Part shown: positions 35,336 to 43,651 of the stretch, piece after piece
How positions within the stretch are numbered: the first letter of the stretch is position 1
How the letters are laid out: the number at the start of each line of letters is the position of its first letter
Source: Sphingomonadaceae bacterium
GTDB taxonomy: Bacteria > Pseudomonadota > Alphaproteobacteria > Sphingomonadales > Sphingomonadaceae
Reading direction: 5' to 3'
Length of the DNA stretch: 64,000 nt
Assembly: GCA_024236155.1 (NCBI GenBank)
Contig: JACKLA010000008.1
Span: forward strand, 10,718 to 74,717
Notes under the pieces: model-generated
Told to the model about the DNA's origin: nothing
Database searches by the model: none
Seen by the model: only the letters and a program-made list of their open reading frames with translations
Made by a program: the position numbers and the translations under genes

Positions 35336-35429
35336 TTGCTTCTACCTCGCTTTTTGCGCATGGGATGGCGCAAGAATCCAACACAGACGGGCGCGCCGTT
35401 CAGCGCCTGATAAGGAGCCGCCCGCCACT

Positions 35430-37379
35430 ATGTCCAGCATGGACCGCATCCCCGCCTTCGCTATTTTTGCCCTTTCCGTACCGATGGTGGTCGCATCCGC
35501 CCCGCTGGCAGCCCAGGAATACAATAGCTGGGACCGCGCCCGCAGCGAGATGGTGGCGCGCGCGCCGAGCCAGATCGACCAGGCGATTTCGCGGTGGGAA
35601 TATCTCGACAGAACCGACAATCTGGCGTTCAACGATTACGCCGATTTCATCCTCGCCTATCCCGATTTCCCGCGGCAGGACAAGCTGCAGCGCCGGGCCG
35701 AGGCTGCGCTCGACAAGGCCACCGTTTCGCCTGCGCAGATCGTCGCCTTTTTCGACCGCAACCCGCCACTGACCAATCCGGGCCGCGCGAGCTATGCGCT
35801 GGCCCTCGCCACGCTGTCGCGCCCCGAATCGCACGACGTGGCCCGGTCGGCATGGCGCGGCGGGACAATGAGCGGCCCGACGGAGCTTTATCTTGAGGGC
35901 CTATACGGCTCGGAACTGCTGCCCGCCGACCATGAGACGCGGATGGATTCGCTGCTGTGGCAGGGCGACCGCGAGGGCGCGAGCCGCCAGATGATCCGGC
36001 TGGCGATGGATGATCGTGCGCTGGCCGCAGCACGCATGCAGGCGCAGGATGGCGGGCCGCAGGTTACGCCGCCCGGCGCGATGGCCGATCCGGGCTTTGT
36101 CTACGATCTTGCGAAACACCACCGCACTTCGGGGCAGGTCGACCGCGCGGCGCAGGTGCTGACCACCCGCCAGCCTTTCACCCGCCCTGCCCGCAATCCA
36201 GAGGCATTCGTGGGCGAAATGCTGCAAGTCGCCAAGCGCACCGGGCCGAGCTATGCCGCCGCCATTGCCGCCAGCGTCGATGACCTGTTCGCCCCCGGAT
36301 ACGACGTGTCGGACGGCAGCTTCGTATTGCGCGATCGCTATACCGACCTGATGTGGCTGGGCGGCACCAAGGCGCTGTGGTCGCTGGGAGACGGGCGCCG
36401 CGCGGCACCGCTGTTCTACCGCTATGGCGCGGCGGCCAAGACGCCGCTGACCCGTTCCAAGGGCTTCTTCTGGGCCGGCCGTGCCGCCGCACAGGCGGGC
36501 GACCGTGTCGAGGCGGAGCGGTACTGGAACATGGCCGCGCAATATGCCGATTATTATTACGGCCAGCTTGCCCTGTCCGAGCTTGGCCGCCCGATGCCGA
36601 GTTTCCCCGAAATCCCGATGGTCGCCCCCTCACCCGAACAGCGCGCCCTGTTCGAGGCCGATCCGCTGACCAAGGCAATCCGCGCTGTTGCACGCAACCG
36701 GAAGGACTGGAAGACCGAGCGTGCGTTGTTCGAAGCAATCGCCGACAAGGCCACGACGCCTGCCGAAATGCGCATGGTCGCCGATCTTGCAGCGCAAACC
36801 GGACTGCAAGAGATGGAAGTCGTCGCCGGGATGGTCGCGGGCGAGCACGGCCTCAAGGGTTTCGAGCGGCTCGGTTTCCCGACCACGCCAACCCATGCGA
36901 GCGGCAACTGGACGATGATCCACGCGATTACCCGGCAGGAAAGCGAGTTCGATCGCACCCGCCGCAGCCATGCCGGGGCGATTGGTATGATGCAGCTGAT
37001 GCCGGGCACTGCGCGCGAGGAAGCGGGCATCCTGGGTATGCAATATCTCAGCGCCAACCTGACCAGCAGCCCGGCCTACAATATCCGCCTTGGGGACAAT
37101 CATTTTTCCCGCCGGATGGACCTGTATGGCGGGGCCTATCCGCTGGCCATCGCATCCTACAATGCCGGGCCGGGCCGCGTGCGCCAGTGGCTTGCGCTCA
37201 ATGGCGATCCGCGCACCAGCGGCAAGGACTGGGTGACCTGGATCGAACAGATCCCGAGCAATTTCGAGACCCGTTATTACGTGATGCGGGTGATCGGCAA
37301 TGCGGTGACCTACGCCAATATGCATCCCGACAAGTCGACCCCGGCAGAGCGGGATATCAAGCACTACCTGCCGCGATAG
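35430..37379 (+). CDS. Soluble lytic murein transglycosylase (Slt70-like)
   Basis: A 649-residue periplasmic enzyme cleaving peptidoglycan glycan strands. It has a signal peptide (ending in ASAPLAAQ), then a long alpha-helical superhelical region (about residues 35-480) and a C-terminal SLT domain. The SLT domain shows the catalytic Glu in ITRQESEFDRTRRSHAGAIG, MMQLMPGTAREEA, and YPLAIASYNAGPGRVRQWL. I choose ATG 35430; the open frame extends back into the dapA region without similarity. An AAGGAG lies 12 bp before the start. greB follows after 3 bp. Confidence 0.9.
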   Translation: MSSMDRIPAFAIFALSVPMVVASAPLAAQEYNSWDRARSEMVARAPSQIDQAISRWEYLDRTDNLAFNDYADFILAYPDFPRQDKLQRRAEAALDKATVSPAQIVAFFDRNPPLTNPGRASYALALATLSRPESHDVARSAWRGGTMSGPTELYLEGLYGSELLPADHETRMDSLLWQGDREGASRQMIRLAMDDRALAAARMQAQDGGPQVTPPGAMADPGFVYDLAKHHRTSGQVDRAAQVLTTRQPFTRPARNPEAFVGEMLQVAKRTGPSYAAAIAASVDDLFAPGYDVSDGSFVLRDRYTDLMWLGGTKALWSLGDGRRAAPLFYRYGAAAKTPLTRSKGFFWAGRAAAQAGDRVEAERYWNMAAQYADYYYGQLALSELGRPMPSFPEIPMVAPSPEQRALFEADPLTKAIRAVARNRKDWKTERALFEAIADKATTPAEMRMVADLAAQTGLQEMEVVAGMVAGEHGLKGFERLGFPTTPTHASGNWTMIHAITRQESEFDRTRRSHAGAIGMMQLMPGTAREEAGILGMQYLSANLTSSPAYNIRLGDNHFSRRMDLYGGAYPLAIASYNAGPGRVRQWLALNGDPRTSGKDWVTWIEQIPSNFETRYYVMRVIGNAVTYANMHPDKSTPAERDIKHYLPR

Positions 37380-37382
37380 GCT

Positions 37383-37877
37383 TTGCTGGTGGCCGTGAGC
37401 GGCAAGAGCAATCCGATCACGCCCGCAGGTTATGCCGCGATGAAAGCGCGGTATGACCATTTGCTTGGCAAGGAACGGCCCGAGATCGTCGAGATCGTCA
37501 GCTGGGCTGCGGGCAATGGCGACCGCAGCGAGAATGGCGACTATATCTATGGCCGCAAGCGGATGCGCGAGATCGACCGCGAACTGAAACACCTCGCCCG
37601 GCGAATGAAGGATGCCCGCGTGCTCGACCCTGCCGACCAGCCAGACAAATCGCGCGTCTATTTCGGCGCCGAGGTGGAGCTCGCGGACGAGGACGACGCG
37701 CGCAAGACGGTCACCATCGTCGGCGATGACGAACAGGATGCCGGGCAAGGCCGCATAGGCTGGTCCAGCCCCCTCGCCCACGCGCTGCGCGGTGCGGCGG
37801 TGGGCGATCTGCGAACCGTGCGCCTGCCGGGCGGGGCGAAGGAATGGGAAGTGATGGTGATCGCCTATCCCTGCTAA
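37383..37877 (+). CDS. greB: Transcription elongation factor GreB
   Basis: About 164 residues. The N-terminal coiled coil starts NPITPAGYAAMKARYDHLLGKERPEIVEIVSWAAGNGDRSENGDYIYGRKRMREID, with the acidic tip residues that stimulate RNA cleavage by backtracked RNA polymerase. The C-terminal FKBP-like domain has VYFGAEVELADEDD and WSSPLAHALRGAAVGD. The GDYIYGRKR wording separates GreB from GreA. No ATG is present; TTG 37383, GTG 37389 or GTG 37395 could start it. It overlaps the converging kptA gene by 4 bp. Confidence 0.88.
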   Translation: MLVAVSGKSNPITPAGYAAMKARYDHLLGKERPEIVEIVSWAAGNGDRSENGDYIYGRKRMREIDRELKHLARRMKDARVLDPADQPDKSRVYFGAEVELADEDDARKTVTIVGDDEQDAGQGRIGWSSPLAHALRGAAVGDLRTVRLPGGAKEWEVMVIAYPC

Positions 37878-38419
37878 CCATTCCGCCGCAGGAATTCGGG
37901 CGGCACCGCTGCCACCAGCCAGACGCCGTTCGAAGAGAGCGAAAATTCCACCCCTTGCCGCGCCAGTTCCTGTGCCGCCACGCTGAGGATGACCGGTTTC
38001 CCGCGCCGCGCGCCAACCTTGCTCGCGGTGGCAATATCGGCCGACAGGTGAACGTGGTGCCGCTTCATCGGCTTCAGTCCCTGCATGAGAATGTCATCGA
38101 GGAACTTCTCGACCGTACCGTGATACAGGGTTTCGGGCGGATCGGCGGGCGCCCATCCACCATCGACCTCAATCGAATGACCCTGCCGTGCCCGGATCCG
38201 CGACATGTCTTCGGAAAATTCGAACCGCTGCTTGTCGTTCTCGGCCACAACGCGCTCGAGCAAAGCCATGTCCGTCCTGCCGGTTTGGATGTTCAACGCT
38301 TGCAAAACCAGTTCCGTCGGCGCCCACCCTTCAGCGTCGAGTTTAATTCCGGCGTCGGCAGGCATGTGACGCAGCCAATAGGACAAAGCCTTGGATCGCT
38401 TTTGAAGTTCTTTACTCAT
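37874..38419 (-). CDS. kptA: RNA 2'-phosphotransferase, Tpt1/KptA family
   Basis: A 181-residue enzyme transferring an RNA 2'-phosphate to NAD+. It begins KRSKALSYWLRHMPADAGIKLDAEGWAPTELVL, has FEFSEDMSRIRARQGHSIEVD and the NAD-binding YHGTVEKFL, GLKPMKRHHVHLS and RRGKPVILSV, all Tpt1 signatures. In eukaryotes it completes tRNA splicing; bacteria with the gene have no such pathway, so its natural substrate is unclear. The start is ATG 38419; an upstream in-frame extension is unlikely. Confidence 0.88.
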   Translation of the reverse strand: MSKELQKRSKALSYWLRHMPADAGIKLDAEGWAPTELVLQALNIQTGRTDMALLERVVAENDKQRFEFSEDMSRIRARQGHSIEVDGGWAPADPPETLYHGTVEKFLDDILMQGLKPMKRHHVHLSADIATASKVGARRGKPVILSVAAQELARQGVEFSLSSNGVWLVAAVPPEFLRRNG

Positions 38420-38461
38420 AGGGCGCGCATCACCGCATTTGATCGCAATGGCAAGACCCAC

Positions 38462-38499
38462 AAAAAAAGCAAACGGGCGAGCAGTTCGACTGCCCGCCC
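38462..38499 (-). terminator. Terminator after the DUF3617 gene
   Basis: GGGCGGGCAG and CTGCTCGCCC (minus strand, one G-T pair) form a stem with loop TCGAA at 38475-38499. A seven-T run follows about 6 bp later. It lies 28 bp past the DUF3617 stop. Confidence 0.7.
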
Positions 38500-38526
38500 G
38501 CCAGATTTTCCGCAGAATTTACCGGA

Positions 38527-39030
38527 TCAGCTGTCGCAGTCGCCCACGCGCTTGCCGCTGACCTTCATGACCATATTGCCCTTGCCGCCGGGCATGGTCG
38601 GGTCTTCCATGTCGACCGTCATCGTCATGTCGAGCGAAGTCGATGTGTGGCTGCCATCCAGCACCATGGTCGCCTTGCCGCCTGTCGGCGAGCTGCAAGT
38701 TACCTTGCCGGAAATCTTGCCGCCGCCGACATCCATCGACTCGGTCTTGCAATCCTCGTCACTATCCATCGGACCCTTGGCCAGATCATCGAGGCTCTTC
38801 TGCATTTCCTCATCGGTGCGGCATTCCTCGCTGGTCTGTTCCTTGCCCACCATCGCCTGGAAAATGCCCGCAGCCTCGGGCGGAGCGCCGGGAATTTCAA
38901 ACTTTTCGATCACCATGGTGTTCGACCACTTGCCGCCCTGCATCTGCACGTCTTCATCCGAACCGCCGGGGCCGCCGCCGCTACAGGCCACGAGTGCCAG
39001 GCTCGAAAGTGCAATAACCGACTTCTTCAT
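38527..39030 (-). CDS. DUF3617 lipoprotein
   Basis: A 167-residue lipoprotein. The signal peptide ends with the lipobox ALVACSGGG, so the mature protein is probably anchored to a membrane by Cys16. The DUF3617 core starts GGKWSNTMVIEKFEIPG, contains paired Cys residues (EECRTDEEM, EDCKTES, VTCSSP) and ends VMKVSGKRVGDC. The family is common in proteobacteria, with no known activity. The start is ATG 39030. Divergent from the next exported protein. Confidence 0.8.
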   Translation of the reverse strand: MKKSVIALSSLALVACSGGGPGGSDEDVQMQGGKWSNTMVIEKFEIPGAPPEAAGIFQAMVGKEQTSEECRTDEEMQKSLDDLAKGPMDSDEDCKTESMDVGGGKISGKVTCSSPTGGKATMVLDGSHTSTSLDMTMTVDMEDPTMPGGKGNMVMKVSGKRVGDCDS

Positions 39031-39112
39031 TACGAAACTCCTCCCTGGGAATGGAGCGGCACCATAGGCCGGTGGCTTGCGCCGCGTCACCCCCCAATTT
39101 AAGGCACTTTCC

Positions 39113-39628
39113 ATGGAAAGGCGCAAATTCAGGCAGGCCGGACTGGGCGCGATCATGCTGGGCATGCTCGCAATCGCCGCCACGCCCGCATTCCCGCGTG
39201 ACAGCCTCGGCGTGTTTTCCGAATGGGGCGCCTTTCGCGATGCGGCGGTGCCGCGCTGCTATGCCATTGCCAAGGCGGAGCCGAGCAGGCTGCAACGCGA
39301 TTTCGATCCCTATGCCAGCGTCGGCACATGGCCGAGGCGCAAGGTGCGCAACCAGTTGCACCTGCGCCTGTCGCGGAAAACCGCACCGAACAGCGCGATC
39401 ACGCTCAAGATTGGCAGCCGCAGCTTCACTCTCACCGGATCGGGCGGCAATGCCTGGGCGAAAGATCGCGCGATGGATGCCGCCATCGTCGCGGCGATGC
39501 GATCTGCCGCAAGCATGACCGTGAGCGCGCGCGGGGCCGACGGGCGCGGCTTTTCGAACACATACCCGCTCGCCGGGGCAGCGACAGCGATGGATGCCGC
39601 GACCGTCGGCTGCGCGCGGATACGCTAG
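39113..39628 (+). CDS. Exported protein, IalB-like
   Basis: A 171-residue protein with a signal peptide (MERRKFRQAGLGAIMLGMLAIAATPAFP). The mature part (WGAFRDAAVPRCYAIAKAEPS, QLHLRLSRKTAPNSAITLKIGSRSFTL, MDAAIVAAMRSAASMTVSARGADGRGF) recalls invasion-associated locus B-type proteins of sphingomonads. Two Cys may bridge. Its TAG stop is the first three bases of the inverted-repeat element that follows, so the element's insertion may have set the present C-terminus. Confidence 0.65.
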   Translation: MERRKFRQAGLGAIMLGMLAIAATPAFPRDSLGVFSEWGAFRDAAVPRCYAIAKAEPSRLQRDFDPYASVGTWPRRKVRNQLHLRLSRKTAPNSAITLKIGSRSFTLTGSGGNAWAKDRAMDAAIVAAMRSAASMTVSARGADGRGFSNTYPLAGAATAMDAATVGCARIR

Positions 39629-39894
39629 GCAGCATGGACAAATCCCCCGTGGTCACGGCCAGTCGAGAAGCCGCCAGTTCGAGGAGCGAGGACGAAGGAC
39701 ATGCTTGGCATATTCAAGGACGAGGGACGCGGAAATGGCGGCTTCTCGACTGGCCCCGCAGGGGTTCGGCCCAAATCCGCCGTGACGGCGTTGCGCACGC
39801 TTGAAAGTGCGATGCACTTCCTGCGCGCACGCGCCTTGTCAGGACAAATTTGGACTCGAACCGTGATCCACGGGGAATTTGTCCATGCTGCCTA
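39626..39894. mobile_element. MITE-like element with 33-34 bp terminal inverted repeats
   Basis: A 269-bp segment bounded by inverted repeats at 39626-39658 and 39861-39894, beginning TAGGCAGCATGGACAAAT on both strands; they differ by one substitution and one single-base gap. A second, nested inverted repeat (39657-39679 against 39733-39755, 22 of 23 bases) holds GGCCAGTCGAGAAGCCGCCA. Further small hairpins follow, such as AAGTGC-GAT-GCACTT. No transposase is encoded; the 64-codon open frame inside is probably not a gene. Possible TA target duplication. It lies between the exported protein gene and rlmN. Confidence 0.6.
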
Positions 39895-39931
39895 GCCAAA
39901 GTGCCGCCTGCGCATTATATGCGCGGCCTCC

Positions 39932-41236
39932 ATGGCAGATACAGCACTCATGTCGATTCCGGGACAGGTCGATCCCGTTCCCGTCGCGCGGGACATCACG
40001 CCGCGCGCCGATGGCCGTATCGACCTGATCGGCCTGCCGAAAGACCGCATCCGCGACCTGTTCGCAGAAGCCGGGCTCGACGCGAAGCAGGCCAAGCTGC
40101 GCGCCAAGCAGGTGTTCCACTGGCTCTACCATCGCGGCGTGACCGATTTCGCGGCGATGACCGATATCGCCAAGACCATGCGCCCCTGGCTTACGGAACG
40201 CTTCGTGGTCGGTCGGCCCAATGTGGTCGAGGCGCAACATTCGACCGACGGCACGCGCAAATGGCTGCTTGCGACCGATGACGGGCACGAATTCGAGATG
40301 GTCTTCATCCCCGATGCGGACCGGGGCACGCTGTGCGTCAGTTCGCAGGTGGGCTGCACGCTCAATTGCCGTTTCTGCCACACCGGCACGATGAAGCTGG
40401 TCCGCAACCTCACGCCGGGCGAGATCGTCGGCCAGGTCATGCTCGCGCGCGACGCGCTGGGTGAATGGCCGAATTCCAGCACGAGTCCCCGCGAAGGCGG
40501 GGACCTCAGGCAAGCGAGCGCAGCACCGACTGAGCCCCCCGCCTTCGCGGGGGATCACGACGATGACGACGATTTCGAATACACTTCGGACGGCCGCCTG
40601 CTGACCAATATCGTGATGATGGGCATGGGCGAGCCGCTGTATAATTTCGACAACGTCAAGGGCGCGCTCAAGCTGGTGATGGACGGTGACGGGCTGGCGC
40701 TGAGCAAGCGCCGCATCACCCTGTCAACCAGCGGCGTGGTGCCGATGATGGACAAGTGCGGCGAGGAAATCGGGATCAATCTCGCGGTCAGTCTCCACGC
40801 GGTGACCAAGGACATCCGCGACGAGATCGTGCCGATCAACAAGAAATACGGCATCGAGGAGCTGCTGCAGGCCTGCGCCGACTATCCCGGTGCCAGCAAT
40901 GCCCGCCGCATCACCTTCGAATATGTCATGCTCAAGGACAAGAACGACAGCGACGACGATGCACGCGAACTGGTCCGCCTGCTCAAGCATTACGGCCTGC
41001 CTGCCAAGGTCAATTTGATCCCGTTCAACCCCTGGCCCGGTGCGCCCTATGAGTGTTCGACGCCCGAACGGATTCGCGCCTTTTCCAACATCGTGTTCGA
41101 GGCCGGGATCAGCGCGCCCGTCCGCACCCCGCGCGGTCGCGATATCGATGCCGCCTGCGGCCAGCTGAAAACCGCCGCGCAAAAGAAAAGCCGCGCCGAG
41201 CGTGACCGCGAGGCGGCCACCGCGCAATCCGCCTGA
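39932..41236 (+). CDS. rlmN: 23S rRNA/tRNA (adenine-C2)-methyltransferase RlmN
   Basis: A 434-residue radical-SAM enzyme methylating A2503 of 23S rRNA and A37 of some tRNAs. The cluster motif is CTLNCRFCHTGTM. Other family marks are KAKQVFHWLYHRGV, DGTRKWLLATDDG, NIVMMGMGEPLYNFDNV, ISLHAV-like LAVSLHAVTKDIRDEIVPINKKYG and CGQL near the end (catalytic Cys in GRDIDAACGQL). It is longer than usual (E. coli 384) because residues about 185-207 are encoded by a palindromic repeat inserted in frame. The next methyltransferase starts within the stop (TGATG). Confidence 0.93.
   Translation: MADTALMSIPGQVDPVPVARDITPRADGRIDLIGLPKDRIRDLFAEAGLDAKQAKLRAKQVFHWLYHRGVTDFAAMTDIAKTMRPWLTERFVVGRPNVVEAQHSTDGTRKWLLATDDGHEFEMVFIPDADRGTLCVSSQVGCTLNCRFCHTGTMKLVRNLTPGEIVGQVMLARDALGEWPNSSTSPREGGDLRQASAAPTEPPAFAGDHDDDDDFEYTSDGRLLTNIVMMGMGEPLYNFDNVKGALKLVMDGDGLALSKRRITLSTSGVVPMMDKCGEEIGINLAVSLHAVTKDIRDEIVPINKKYGIEELLQACADYPGASNARRITFEYVMLKDKNDSDDDARELVRLLKHYGLPAKVNLIPFNPWPGAPYECSTPERIRAFSNIVFEAGISAPVRTPRGRDIDAACGQLKTAAQKKSRAERDREAATAQSA
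40485..40553. repeat. Palindromic repeat inserted in frame inside rlmN
   Basis: GTCCCCGCGAAGGCGGGGAC (40485-40504) is a hairpin by itself. CCCCCGC-CTTC-GCGGGGG (40536-40553) is its inverted partner. Together with CTCAG...CTGAG they form one large palindrome of about 69 bp. It encodes the SPREGG...PPAFAG stretch of RlmN and opens no stop codon. It lies in a variable loop before the acidic DDDDDFEY and the conserved GRLLTNIVMMG. Confidence 0.75.
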
Positions 41237-41832
41237 TGCCCGCCGATCCCGCGACCATCGCGTTTTACGAGCAGCAGGCCCCGCATTACACGCTGAGTTT
41301 CGGGCAAGCCCCCAGCCCTCACCTCGACGCCTTCCTCGACCGGCTTGCGCCGGGCGCGCGTGTGCTCGAACTCGGCTGCGGCGGAGGGCGCGATGCGGCG
41401 CGCATTATCGAACGCGGTTTCGATCTCGACGCGACCGATGGCACCGCCGCAATGGTGCGCAAGGCGAACGAACGCTTCGATGTCGGCGCGCGGCAGATGC
41501 GCTTCGACGAGCTCGATGCGGTCGCGCAATATGACGCTGTGTGGGCCAATGCCTGCCTGCTCCACGCCGCATGGGCCGACCTGCCCGGCATTGTCACCGC
41601 CATCCACCGCGCGTTGCGACCCGGCGGCTGGCACTATGCGTGCTATAAGTTGGGTGACGGAGAGGGACGCGACCTGCTGGGCCGCCTGCACAATTTTCCC
41701 AAGGCCGAATGGCTGGTCGACCTGTACCAGCAGGCCGGTTTCGCGATCGAGGACCGATGCGAATATGCTGGCCAGGCCGCCGATGGCACCCAGCGCGACT
41801 GGCTGGCGCTGACGGTGCGGATTGCTCCCTAA
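41236..41832 (+). CDS. Class I SAM-dependent methyltransferase
   Basis: A 198-residue methyltransferase with motif I VLELGCGGGRDAARIIERG, the acidic DLDATDGTAAMV and motif II-like YDAVWANACLLHAA. The pattern suits small-molecule methyltransferases; Pfam Methyltransf_11 or _25 would be expected. Its ATG overlaps the rlmN stop, so the two are coupled, and its stop overlaps the converging PhzF gene by 4 bp. The substrate is unknown. Confidence 0.8.
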   Translation: MPADPATIAFYEQQAPHYTLSFGQAPSPHLDAFLDRLAPGARVLELGCGGGRDAARIIERGFDLDATDGTAAMVRKANERFDVGARQMRFDELDAVAQYDAVWANACLLHAAWADLPGIVTAIHRALRPGGWHYACYKLGDGEGRDLLGRLHNFPKAEWLVDLYQQAGFAIEDRCEYAGQAADGTQRDWLALTVRIAP

Positions 41833-42677
41833 CCGCCAAACGCGGGCACGTCTGCCTGCCCGGCAATCGTCGCGCACAAGCCGCCGATCCACACCTTGCC
41901 ATCATCGCCCACAGCGCAATGAACGGCCCCGTCTGCCCCAACCTTGCGGCCCTGCGCAGCGACATAGCTGCCATCCGCCAGCCCCTGCCCGAACAGGTGC
42001 AGCGCGACGCCGGCGTTGAAGCTGCCGGTCACCGGGTCTTCCACCAGAGTGCCGTGCTGGTTGGCGAAGAAGGCGCGCAGTTCCCAGTCCGCCCCGCCGC
42101 CCTCGCCCACCGGACCGGCGAGCCCGATATCGGTGCCGGGCGCGGCCTTGGCCACAGGCGATGCGGCAAGCACATCTTCGGATGAGCGCAGGCGCAGCAA
42201 TTGCCACTGCGGGCCGTTGGCGACATGCACCGCCTCGACCACCGCTTCGGGATCGACCCCGGCAATGCGGATTGCCTCTGCCCGTTCGGCGTCATCCAGC
42301 GGGCCGGTTCGGGTGAAGCCGGGGGCAGCGAAGGCAAGGCGATCGCCATCCTGCTTCACCTCGACCAGCCCCACCCCGCACTGCTGCACCACCACGCCAT
42401 CGCCCGCCGGCGCGCCGCCTGCCGCCAGCCACGCATGGCAACTGCCCAGCGTCGGGTGCCCGGCAAAGGGCAGTTCACCCGCCGGGTAGAATATCCGCAC
42501 CCGGTAATCCGCGCCGGGATCGGTCGGCGGCAAGAGGAAAGTCGTTTCTGAAAAGCCCAGCCATTGGGTCAGCCGCAGCATCGCGGCATCGCTCAGATTG
42601 TCGCCGCCATGCACCACCCCCAGCGGATTGCCGCGCATCGGTGCGCTGCCGAACACATCGACCAGATCGAGACGCAT
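41829..42677 (-). CDS. PhzF-family isomerase-like protein
   Basis: A 282-residue member of the PhzF family, a diaminopimelate-epimerase-like fold. It begins LDLVDVFGSAPMRGNPLGVV, with FSETTFLLPP, RIFYPAGELPFAGHPTLGSCHA and EDPVTGSFNAGVALHLF, the typical PhzF motifs including the catalytic acidic residue region (SETTF). ATG 42677 follows a GGAGG ribosome-binding site. No phenazine genes are nearby, so it is one of the many PhzF-like proteins of unknown substrate. Confidence 0.85.
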   Translation of the reverse strand: MRLDLVDVFGSAPMRGNPLGVVHGGDNLSDAAMLRLTQWLGFSETTFLLPPTDPGADYRVRIFYPAGELPFAGHPTLGSCHAWLAAGGAPAGDGVVVQQCGVGLVEVKQDGDRLAFAAPGFTRTGPLDDAERAEAIRIAGVDPEAVVEAVHVANGPQWQLLRLRSSEDVLAASPVAKAAPGTDIGLAGPVGEGGGADWELRAFFANQHGTLVEDPVTGSFNAGVALHLFGQGLADGSYVAAQGRKVGADGAVHCAVGDDGKVWIGGLCATIAGQADVPAFGG

Positions 42678-42809
42678 CGTAACCTCCAATTGCCTGCCCC
42701 GGCCCTGACGCGGCCCATAGCGGGGCGCAAACGAATTTTACGAACCATGCGGAAGATCGATCTTTACCCATGGCCCGCGCGCGGTAGGGACATGCGAGAG
42801 GAGAAGGCA

Positions 42810-43469
42810 ATGCTCACCAGAGTCGTGGAAGCCCTGTGCACCGGCCAGCCTGCGCCGTTTCGCGGCGAGGAGCCGAGTGCCTTTGTCAAATCCCCGGCCA
42901 GTGGCCCCGTCCGCATCACGCGCGAGGGGCTTGAAGGCGATGTGCAGGTGGATCGCAAGAACCACGGCGGTGTCCACATGGCAGTCCATCTCTATCCGCG
43001 CAGCCATCGGGCATTCTGGCGCGAAACCATCGGGGCGAGCGACCTGCTGGACGATCCGGGCGCGTTCGGGACCAACATTGCGATCGATGGACTGGACGAA
43101 AACGACGTTATGCTGGGCGACCGTTTCCGGCTCGGCACGGCATTGCTGGAAATCAGCCAGCCGCGCATGCCGTGCTGGAAGATCGAACATCGCTTCGGCC
43201 ACAAGGGCATGGTCGCAGCGATCATCCAGACCGGGCGATGCGGCTGGTATTTCCAGGTGATCGAGGAAGGTGTGGCCGAGGCCGGCGACATGCTCGAACG
43301 GGTCGAGACAAATCGCACCGACTGGACGCTGACCGAGATCTTTTCCGAGTTAGCCAACCCCAAGGTGGCAACCACTCCGGAACGGATGAAGGCAATGGCC
43401 GGATGCGAATTGCTGTCCCCCGTATGGCGCGACGGCGCGCAGAAAAAGGCGGAGGCGATGGGTGCGTGA
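42810..43469 (+). CDS. MOSC domain protein (YiiM-like)
   Basis: A 219-residue MOSC-domain protein, a family that handles sulfur or reduced N-hydroxylated bases with the molybdenum cofactor. It shows GLEGDVQVDRKNHGGVHMAVHLYP, FGTNIAIDGLDENDVMLGDRFRLG and the conserved Cys in ISQPRMPCWKI. The C-terminal YiiM-type extension (TLTEIFSELANPK) is present. I choose ATG 42810, which has AGAGGAGAAGG directly upstream, over ATGs at 42792 and 42747. A molybdoenzyme operon follows, so a link to molybdenum metabolism is plausible but inferred. Confidence 0.85.
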   Translation: MLTRVVEALCTGQPAPFRGEEPSAFVKSPASGPVRITREGLEGDVQVDRKNHGGVHMAVHLYPRSHRAFWRETIGASDLLDDPGAFGTNIAIDGLDENDVMLGDRFRLGTALLEISQPRMPCWKIEHRFGHKGMVAAIIQTGRCGWYFQVIEEGVAEAGDMLERVETNRTDWTLTEIFSELANPKVATTPERMKAMAGCELLSPVWRDGAQKKAEAMGA

Positions 43470-43651
43470 TACAGCTGGCAACTTTCCTACCCGTCCCGAC
43501 TATGCTCTAGTTCGCCGGTGATGGAACTGCTGCCCTGCCCCGCCCGGTCCGATGCGCATGATCGCATTGTTTTGGCAGGGAATTTTCTTGCATTTGGACA
43601 GTGTTCCATATGTTCCACCTCGCGCGGCAATCGCGTGGCCGGGGGTTCGGC

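Noticed and set aside
35181..35429. Longer N-terminus for the lytic transglycosylase
   Set aside because: It would run through the dapA 5' end and precede a clear signal peptide at 35430.
39701..39895. 64-codon open frame inside the inverted-repeat element
   Set aside because: Its end is the terminal repeat itself and it has no recognisable content; more likely accidental.
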